DNA of 8,711 bases from Actinocrinis sp046724665 (GTDB lineage: Bacteria; Actinomycetota; Actinomycetes; Streptomycetales; Catenulisporaceae). Under the pieces are notes generated by a model. It was not told the origin of the DNA, ran no database searches, and saw nothing but the letters and a program-made list of their open reading frames with translations. Location of the stretch: positions 1-8,711 of the forward strand of contig JBKOWZ010000005.1 of the NCBI GenBank assembly GCA_046724665.1. Reading direction: 5' to 3'. This document shows, piece by piece, positions 3,450 to 8,711 of this stretch; the stretch's first letter is position 1, and every line of letters starts with the position of its first letter. The position numbers and the translations under genes are program-made.

Positions 3450-6242
3450 CTAGGCGCCTGCCGCCAGGCGTGCGGCGATGTCTGCCGCGGCCGGCGCGCC
3501 GAGCTCCTCGGCGATTCGGAGCGCCCGCCGCCAGTGGCGTCGTGCCTGCGGCCGGTCGCCTACGGCGGCGCGGACCTGGCCGAGGCAGTCGAGTGTCTCG
3601 ACCTCGCCGAGCCGGTCGCCGGTCTCCCGCCGCGCGGTCAGCGCCTCCTGGCAGTACGCGGCCGCGTCGTCGTAGCGGCGCATAGACAGATAGGTACGGC
3701 CGAGGTTGTCGAGCGCGCTCCCCTCGAGGCGCCGGTCCCCGATCTTGCGGAACTGCGCCAGCGCCTGCTCCTGGCAGTCGATGCTCTCCGGGTACCTGCC
3801 GGCCTCCCGGTACAGGTCGCCGAGGTTCGCCAGCGCGATCGCCTCGCCGACGCGTTCGCCGAGTTCGCGGAAGGTGCCGAGCGCGCGTTCCTGGCAGTCG
3901 ATGCTCTCGGCGAGGCGGCCGGCCCTGCGGTAGGTGTTGCCGAGGTTGATCAGCACGCCCGCCTCGCCGTTGCGGAAACCGGTCTCCCGCATGAGCGCCA
4001 GCGCCTCGAGGAAGTGCTCGACGGCCTCGTCGTAGCGGCGCAGGTCGTGCTTGGCCACGCCGAGCCCGACGAGGATCCTGGCCTCGGCGAGCCGGTCGCC
4101 GACCGCGCGCGTGCACGGCAGGGCGAGTTCGTGCGTCGCGATCCAGTCGGCCCACAGCCGCCGGTTCTCGAAGAATCCCCACAGGCAGCGGGCGATCTGC
4201 CAGGCGTGGCCGGGGAAACCGTGCTCGGCGGCGGCCGCGACGACGGGTACGAAGTTGGCCCGCTCCCGGTCGAGCCAGTCGAACGCCGCCGACTGATCGG
4301 CGAACTCGCGTATCGCCGCCGCCGGCGTCGTCCCGGCCGCGCGGTCGAGCCGCTGCGGGCGTACGCGGTCTTCGGCGCGGTCCACCGAGTACAGGTAATA
4401 GTCGAACAGCCGTCCACGCGCCGCGCGCATGCCGTCCGCGCTCTCCTCGTCGCGGCACTGCTGCGCGGCGAACGCGCCGAGCAGGTCGTGGAAGCGATAC
4501 CGGCCCGGCTCCGGCTCGTCGAGCAGGTGGGCGTCTACGAGGTCTTGCAGGATCCGGTCGGCCCGGCGCGGGTCGGTGTCCGCCAGCGCGCAGACGCCGA
4601 ATGCGTCGAAGTCGGCGCCGGGCACCAAGCCGAGCAGGCGGAAGACGCGCCGGCTCTCCGGCGGCAGCAGCCGGTAGGAGAGGGCGAAGGCGACCGCGAC
4701 ACTGCGGTCGCCGACGGCCAGCTCGGCCAGCCGGCCGTCCTCGTCGCCGAGGCGTTCCAGCAGGTGCGCGACCGTCCACGCCGGGCGGTGGCGCAGCCGC
4801 GCGGCGGCGATCTGCACGGCGAGCGGCAGGTAGCCGCAGGTGCGCACGACCGCGGCGCTCTGCTCCGGCTCGGCGGCGGCGCGGTCGCCGCCCGCGGCCG
4901 CGGTGAACAGCGCGACGGCGTCCGCGCCGGGCAGCACGTCGAGGGTGAGGAACTCGCCGTCCAGATCGGCGAGCCTGCGCCGCGCGGTGACCAGCACCAG
5001 CGAGCCCGCCGACCCCGGCAGCAGTGGTCTGACCTGCGCGGCGTCCACGGCGTTGTCCAGCACGATCAGTACCCTGCGGCCGGCGAGCCGCGCCCGCCAC
5101 AGCGCGGCCCGGCCGTCGAGGTCCGGCGGAATCTGCCCGCCGGGGACGTCGAGCGCCCGCAGCAGCTTGTCCAGGGCCTGCGCGCTGGGCACCGGCTCCT
5201 GGCCGACGGTGTGCGCGTGCAGGTCGAGGTAGAGCTGGGCGTCGGGATAGCGCTCGGCGAGCTGCTGGCCGAGATGGACGGCCAGCGCGGTCTTCCCGAT
5301 GCCCGCCATCCCGTCGATCGCGCACACGACCACCGCGTCCGCGCCCCGGTCGGCCAGCGCCGTGACGGCGCGCAACTCGCGTTCCCGGCCGGTGAAATGA
5401 CCGACGTCCCTGGGTAAGTTACACAGCCGCCGGGCCGTCGTAGTAGCGGCCGCTGCGGCGGCGGTCGCGGGGGAGAGGGCCGGATCGCCGACCACGATCC
5501 GCTGGCGCAGCTCGGTCAGCAGCGGCCCGGGGTCGAGGCCGAGCTCCTCGACGGTCACCGCGCGCGCCTGGTCGAAGGCCGCCAGGGCATCGGCCTGCCG
5601 CCCCTCGCGGTAGAGCGCGAGCATGAGCAGTGCCCAGGGGCGTTCACGCAGCGGATGCGCATGAGTCAGCGCCCTCAGTTCCGCGGTGGTCTCGGCGTGG
5701 CGGCCACGGGCGATCCGGACCTCGGCCCGGTCCTCGAGCACGGCGAGCCGCTCCTCGGCGAGCCGGTCGCGCTGCGCCTGCGCGAACGGGCCGGGAACCC
5801 CGCCGAGCACGACCCCGCTGAACAGCGCGAGCGCCGCGCCGAGGGAGCGCTCGGCGGCGTCGAGCTGCCCGGCCTTCCAGTCCCTGCGGGCCCGGTCGCG
5901 AAGGCGCTCGAATTCGAGGACGTCGATGCCGTCCGCGCCCAGGTTGAGCCGGTACCCGGAGCCGTGCGACTCGAGGATCCGGCTCGGCGCGCGGTGCGCG
6001 CGGTCCGGCTCGAGCTCACGTCGCAGGCCCGCGATATAGGTGTGCACGCCGCCGCGCGGCCGGCCCGGCAGCTGCTCGCCCCAGACCGCGTCGATCAGCT
6101 CACTGCCGTAGACGACCTGGTTCGCCCGGAACGCGAGCACGGCGAACAGGGCCCGCTGTAGCGGCGGGCCGAGCGCAAGCTCCCGCCCGCCGAGCAGCGC
6201 GCGCGGCGGGCCGAGCAGCCGGACGGCGAGCCGCTCCGGCAC
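3450..6242 (-). CDS. AfsR-type SARP transcriptional regulator (wHTH-BTAD-NB-ARC-TPR)
   Basis: A cytoplasmic transcription activator of 930 residues if begun at the GTG at 6242. The order is: winged-helix DNA-binding domain (about 5-90, from RLLGP to GSGYRL), BTAD helical domain (about 97-245), an Ala/Thr linker, then an NB-ARC/STAND ATPase. The ATPase shows Walker A GMAGIGKT (311-318), Walker B LIVLDN with Asp396, and a GYLPLAVQIA motif. C-terminal TPRs occupy about 715-910 in 40-residue units with LGxxYRxxGRxxESIDCQExAL. The family switches on secondary-metabolite or secretion genes, often gated by phosphorylation or nucleotide binding. GTG 6242 is preferred because GGGGGTGAG precedes it and family members begin a few residues before RLLGP; ATG 6287 (945 residues) has no clear ribosome-binding site. 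Codon 276 is TTA. It is divergent from the propeller gene. Confidence 0.93.
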   Translation of the reverse strand: MPERLAVRLLGPPRALLGGRELALGPPLQRALFAVLAFRANQVVYGSELIDAVWGEQLPGRPRGGVHTYIAGLRRELEPDRAHRAPSRILESHGSGYRLNLGADGIDVLEFERLRDRARRDWKAGQLDAAERSLGAALALFSGVVLGGVPGPFAQAQRDRLAEERLAVLEDRAEVRIARGRHAETTAELRALTHAHPLRERPWALLMLALYREGRQADALAAFDQARAVTVEELGLDPGPLLTELRQRIVVGDPALSPATAAAAAATTTARRLCNLPRDVGHFTGRERELRAVTALADRGADAVVVCAIDGMAGIGKTALAVHLGQQLAERYPDAQLYLDLHAHTVGQEPVPSAQALDKLLRALDVPGGQIPPDLDGRAALWRARLAGRRVLIVLDNAVDAAQVRPLLPGSAGSLVLVTARRRLADLDGEFLTLDVLPGADAVALFTAAAGGDRAAAEPEQSAAVVRTCGYLPLAVQIAAARLRHRPAWTVAHLLERLGDEDGRLAELAVGDRSVAVAFALSYRLLPPESRRVFRLLGLVPGADFDAFGVCALADTDPRRADRILQDLVDAHLLDEPEPGRYRFHDLLGAFAAQQCRDEESADGMRAARGRLFDYYLYSVDRAEDRVRPQRLDRAAGTTPAAAIREFADQSAAFDWLDRERANFVPVVAAAAEHGFPGHAWQIARCLWGFFENRRLWADWIATHELALPCTRAVGDRLAEARILVGLGVAKHDLRRYDEAVEHFLEALALMRETGFRNGEAGVLINLGNTYRRAGRLAESIDCQERALGTFRELGERVGEAIALANLGDLYREAGRYPESIDCQEQALAQFRKIGDRRLEGSALDNLGRTYLSMRRYDDAAAYCQEALTARRETGDRLGEVETLDCLGQVRAAVGDRPQARRHWRRALRIAEELGAPAAADIAARLAAGA

Positions 6243-6262
6243 GATCTCACCCCCAAGGCCGC

Positions 6263-6307
6263 AGTTCAGGTGCCATACAGACGACATACAGAGCCAAGTG
6301 TCAGGAT
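6263..6307 (+). promoter_or_regulatory. SARP-type direct repeats and promoter of the propeller gene
   Basis: CATACAGA occurs at 6274-6281 and again at 6285-6292, exactly 11 bases apart. A degenerate third copy (AGTTCAGG, 6263-6270) keeps the same period. Nine bases after the last copy is CAGGAT (6302-6307), a 5/6 match to the Streptomyces TAGGAT -10 box, with no recognisable -35. SARP regulators bind 7-8-base direct repeats at 11-bp period placed about 8 bases before the -10. Transcription would start near 6314, about 30 bases before the ATG at 6345. The repeats also lie in the leader, or at the alternative start, of the divergent regulator gene. Confidence 0.55.
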
Positions 6308-6344
6308 GCTCCCTCAGGGGGGTATTGGAAAGGCGGGAGGGATC

Positions 6345-7493
6345 ATGCGAAGGCTGAGCCGAGGACTGGCCGGTGGCTTCGTCGCCGCGCTCGCGGTGAG
6401 CGCGCTGGCGCTGATCGGGGCAGGGCCGTCCGGTGCGCACGCGGCCGCGGCGACTACCGCCCCGACGACGGTCGCCGCGTTCATCGGAAACGATCAGACC
6501 CTGTACACCTACGGACCGTCCACCGCCGCGGCCCCGGTCGGCGGGCCGATCGCCCCGGCCGGGGCGCCGGTGGCGATGACGCGCACCACCGACGGCCCGG
6601 CAGTGTTCTTCATCGGGCAGGACCTGTGGCTGTACGTACACTGTCCCGGGCTGGCGAAACCGGCGCGGATCAGCAGCGTCACGGCGTCACCTGGAACCCC
6701 GCTCGCTGCCGCCGTGGCCGGCGGCAGCCCGCTCGCCGTGTTCTTCGCCGGCCACGAAATGCGCGTCTTCTCCGAGATCCCGCACCCGTGCACGCCGATC
6801 ACCGCGACGCTCGTCCCCGGTTTCACGCCCCCGTCTCCGCTCATGGTGTCGTGGCAACCCGCGGGCGGCATCGCCGCGACCGGCTTCGCCGACGGCGCCT
6901 TCGCCGTGCTCGCCACTGCGGCGGACGGCTCGGTGCACGAACTCTCCTGGCTCCCCAACGGCGGCTGGACGGACACCGTCGCCGTCCCCGCGGGCGGCGC
7001 GACCGCGCGCGGCCTCGCCGTCGCGCCGGTGCCGGGCGCCGCTGCCGGCGCCGATGTGTTCGAGCTCTTCTACGCGAGCGCCACCGGCCAGGTCTGGAAG
7101 AACCGGCTCATGCTCGGCGCCGCGCCATCCGCGCCACACGCGTGGATCTCGGCGAGCGCGGTACCCGTCGGCGCCCCGCTGGCGGCGGCCGCCGGGCCGC
7201 TCGGGATCTACCTGAGCTACGTGGACAACGCGGGACAGGTGCACGTCCTCGGGGTGGACCCGGCGACCGACTCCTGGCAGAAGGCTGAGATGGTCTCGGC
7301 GCCGAACGCCGCCCCGGCGGGCTCCTCGACCGCGCTCGGCGCCACCGCCGACGAGATCGACGTCTACTGCGGCAACAACCTCCACCTGCCGGGGCGCATC
7401 AGGTTCGGCATCGGGACCGCCGGACCCGGCACGTGGTCGCCCGCGAGCACGAAGGGACTGCTCGGCCCGGGCAGCGTCATCGCGGCCGGATAG
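6345..7493 (+). CDS. Secreted beta-propeller, lectin-like protein
   Basis: A 382-residue exported protein: RR near the N-terminus, a hydrophobic core and an AHA cleavage site after residue 33. The mature part consists of about seven repeats whose core strands start near residues 43, 87, 132, 188, 241, 290 and 341. Typical cores are VAAFIGNDQTLYTY, AVFFIGQDLWLYV, AVLATAADGSVHELSW and LFYASATGQVWK. This hydrophobic-strand, D/N-G-x-[VL]-[HYW] pattern with spacing of 44-56 residues fits a six- or seven-bladed propeller of the fucose-lectin/tachylectin-like kind, so sugar binding is a reasonable guess, not shown. No catalytic motif is visible. A GGGAGG site (6335-6340) lies four bases before the ATG, excluding the longer in-frame start at 6270. 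It is probably activated by the adjacent SARP. Confidence 0.75.
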   Translation: MRRLSRGLAGGFVAALAVSALALIGAGPSGAHAAAATTAPTTVAAFIGNDQTLYTYGPSTAAAPVGGPIAPAGAPVAMTRTTDGPAVFFIGQDLWLYVHCPGLAKPARISSVTASPGTPLAAAVAGGSPLAVFFAGHEMRVFSEIPHPCTPITATLVPGFTPPSPLMVSWQPAGGIAATGFADGAFAVLATAADGSVHELSWLPNGGWTDTVAVPAGGATARGLAVAPVPGAAAGADVFELFYASATGQVWKNRLMLGAAPSAPHAWISASAVPVGAPLAAAAGPLGIYLSYVDNAGQVHVLGVDPATDSWQKAEMVSAPNAAPAGSSTALGATADEIDVYCGNNLHLPGRIRFGIGTAGPGTWSPASTKGLLGPGSVIAAG

Positions 7494-7500
7494 CCGTCAA

Positions 7501-7540
7501 GGGGGCGCGCGAAGTACGTACCGTGATTGCGCGCGCCCCC
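7501..7540 (+). terminator. Terminator of the propeller gene
   Basis: GGGGGCGCGCG (7501-7511) pairs perfectly with 7530-7540, an 11-bp all-GC stem with an 18-base loop, starting seven bases past the stop codon. It insulates the next gene, which should have its own promoter in 7541-7646; I could not identify one confidently. Confidence 0.8.
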
Positions 7541-7625
7541 GCGCACCGGGGGAAATGTCAGGCCGCTGTGCCACGATCTTCCCGGCGTCCGGCCAAACCC
7601 GGAGACGTCATCCGAAGTGCGAACT

Positions 7626-7646
7626 TTTCGGCGAAGGGCCCTTTCG
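7626..7646. promoter_or_regulatory. TTTCG/CGAA palindromic block before the PQQ-propeller gene
   Basis: TTCG-G-CGAA (7627-7635) overlaps CGAAGGGCCCTTTCG (7632-7646), a palindrome apart from one missing A. The block holds two TTTCG half-sites like those of the xylanase control region and covers the ribosome-binding site (GAAGGG, 7633-7638). It could be an operator or a translation-blocking hairpin. Confidence 0.3.
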
Positions 7647-8711
7647 ATGCGTCACGGGTATGGCTCACGCGTGCCCTCGCGGCTGGTTGCGGTCACGGCG
7701 GCAGTCGCCCTCGGCACGGTCGGCCTGGCGTCGGCGCCCCACGCGCGTGCCGACGTCGTCACCGTCTCCGCCGACGCAGGCCGCACCGGCTGGGACCGCG
7801 ACGAACCGAAGCTCTCGCCGGGCGCGGTGAGCGGCAGCGACTTCGGGCAGCTGTTCTCCACCGCGCTCAGCGGCCAGATCTACGCGCAGCCCCTGGTCGT
7901 CGGATCGACCGTGATCGCGGCCACCGAGGAGAACCACGTCTACGGCCTCGACGGCGAGACCGGCGCGATCAGGTGGTCGGTTCACCTCGGCCCGGCGTGG
8001 CCCGCGTCGGCGATCGGCTGCGGCGACCTCGCGCCCGACGTCGGCGTCACGTCCACGCCTGTCTACGACCCCTCATCCGGGTACCTGTATCTGACCGCGA
8101 AGGTGAACGACGGCACCACCCCGGCCGACCCGCACTACTACCTGCACGCGCTCGATCCGAACACCGGAGCCGAGCGACCGGGCTGGCCGGTGACGATTCA
8201 GGGCTCTCCTTCGAACGATCCGTCCGACACCTTCTACACCGCGGACCAACTGCAACGCACCGGCCTGCTGCTCCAGAACGGCTCCGTGTACGCCGCGTTC
8301 GGCAGCCTCTGCGACACCCTGCCGTTCCGCGGCTACGTGGTCGGGGTGAATACGAGCACGCAGGCACTCCACATGTGGACCGCCGAGGCCGGCCCGAACG
8401 CCTCCGGCGCGGGCATCTGGCAGGCCGGCGGCGGCATCGTCGGCGACGGCGCCGACGGCATGTTCGTCGCCACCGGCAACGGCGTCACGCCCCCGGCCGG
8501 GCCGGGCAGCGCGCCGCCCGCGACGCTCTCCGAGTCGCTCGTGCACCTCGCCGTCGCCCCGGACGGCACGATCTTCGCGAGGGACTTCTTCGCCCCGGCC
8601 GAGGCGGACATCCTCGACGCGAACGACCAGGACCTGGGCTCCGGCGGCCCGGTGGCCCTCCCCGACGCCGAGTTCGGCACCGCCGCGCATCCGCACCTGA
8701 TGGCCGAGATC
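7647..8711 (+). CDS. Secreted PQQ-type beta-propeller protein (runs off right edge)
   Basis: The first 355 residues of an exported protein. The signal peptide spans residues 1-35 (hydrophobic core VAVTAAVALGTVGLA, ARA cleavage site). Blade motifs of the PQQ-repeat family follow: VYGLDGETGAIRW (98-110), LHALDPNTGAERPGW (166-180) and VVGVNTSTQALHMW (231-244), each the (V/L)xxLDxxTGxxxW type. Two cysteines (in IGCGD and SLCDT) could form a disulfide. Some family members are PQQ dehydrogenases; others, such as BamB-like proteins, are only binding scaffolds. The visible part shows no decisive cofactor ligand, and the C-terminus, where binding modules could sit, is outside the window. GAAGGG (7633-7638) lies eight bases before the ATG; a GTG at codon 9 is an alternative start. 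Confidence 0.82.
   Translation, partial: MRHGYGSRVPSRLVAVTAAVALGTVGLASAPHARADVVTVSADAGRTGWDRDEPKLSPGAVSGSDFGQLFSTALSGQIYAQPLVVGSTVIAATEENHVYGLDGETGAIRWSVHLGPAWPASAIGCGDLAPDVGVTSTPVYDPSSGYLYLTAKVNDGTTPADPHYYLHALDPNTGAERPGWPVTIQGSPSNDPSDTFYTADQLQRTGLLLQNGSVYAAFGSLCDTLPFRGYVVGVNTSTQALHMWTAEAGPNASGAGIWQAGGGIVGDGADGMFVATGNGVTPPAGPGSAPPATLSESLVHLAVAPDGTIFARDFFAPAEADILDANDQDLGSGGPVALPDAEFGTAAHPHLMAEI

Noticed and set aside
3700..4100. CRISPR-like periodic repeats
   Set aside because: The 120-bp period matches 40-residue TPR units in the coding frame; there are no short identical repeats with unique spacers.
3415..5325. 636-codon minus-strand ORF overlapping the regulator
   Set aside because: An out-of-frame Arg/Pro/Ala-rich shadow of the regulator, typical of high-GC DNA.
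3534..5417. 627-codon plus-strand ORF inside the regulator gene
   Set aside because: It is the antisense of a clearly recognisable SARP/NB-ARC/TPR protein; its Arg/Val/Gly-rich product has no domain logic.
6243..6641. Longer regulator starts, including a 1063-residue version
   Set aside because: The extension is low-complexity, overlaps the divergent propeller gene, and carries no family sequence before RLLGP.
6626..7288. 220-codon plus-strand ORF inside the propeller gene
   Set aside because: Arg-rich shadow frame; the propeller frame has a signal peptide, ribosome-binding site and regular repeats.

Overview
The window is high-GC DNA with the strong G/C third-position bias, GTG starts and signal-peptide style of an actinobacterium. 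A filamentous, plant-polymer-degrading genus (Streptomyces, Catenulispora, Actinospica or similar) is likely; this is inferred from gene content, not from a marker gene. No rRNA, tRNA, insertion sequence, CRISPR array or phage gene is visible.

Layout. (1) Positions 1-87, minus strand: the first 29 codons of an unrecognised gene running off the left edge. (2) 88-443: mostly non-coding, with a possible 19-residue leader peptide and a very strong hairpin terminator (344-388) for the next gene. (3) 444-842, minus strand: a secreted Streptomyces-subtilisin-inhibitor (SSI) family protease inhibitor. (4) 843-1326: a 484-bp divergent control region with one promoter per side, several repeats, and seven CGAAA/TTTCG half-sites including an exact CGAAA-A-TTTCG box, the palindrome known from Streptomyces xylanase promoters. 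(5) 1327-2352: a secreted GH11 endo-xylanase joined by 18 consecutive glycines to a short C-terminal CBM2-like domain, then a perfect-stem terminator. (6) 2611-3342: a secreted protein with two tandem ASH/choice-of-anchor-D-like Ig domains. (7) 3450-6242, minus strand: a large AfsR-type SARP regulator (winged helix, BTAD, NB-ARC ATPase, TPRs) with one TTA codon, hence possibly bldA-dependent. (8) 6345-7493: a secreted protein with about seven propeller-like repeats, divergent from the regulator. The gap between them holds SARP-type 11-bp-spaced direct repeats next to a -10-like hexamer. (9) 7647 to the right edge: a secreted PQQ-type beta-propeller protein, incomplete.

How they may work together. 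Five of the seven main genes encode proteins with export signals. The protease inhibitor and xylanase share a control region that looks xylan-responsive; an SSI protein could protect secreted enzymes from subtilisin-like proteases. The SARP regulator probably drives the adjacent propeller gene, and perhaps itself, through the direct repeats. Whether it also controls the xylanase side is unknown. The most distinctive content is regulatory: the SARP-box geometry, the single TTA codon and the half-site cluster. I do not see a wholly new enzymatic system.
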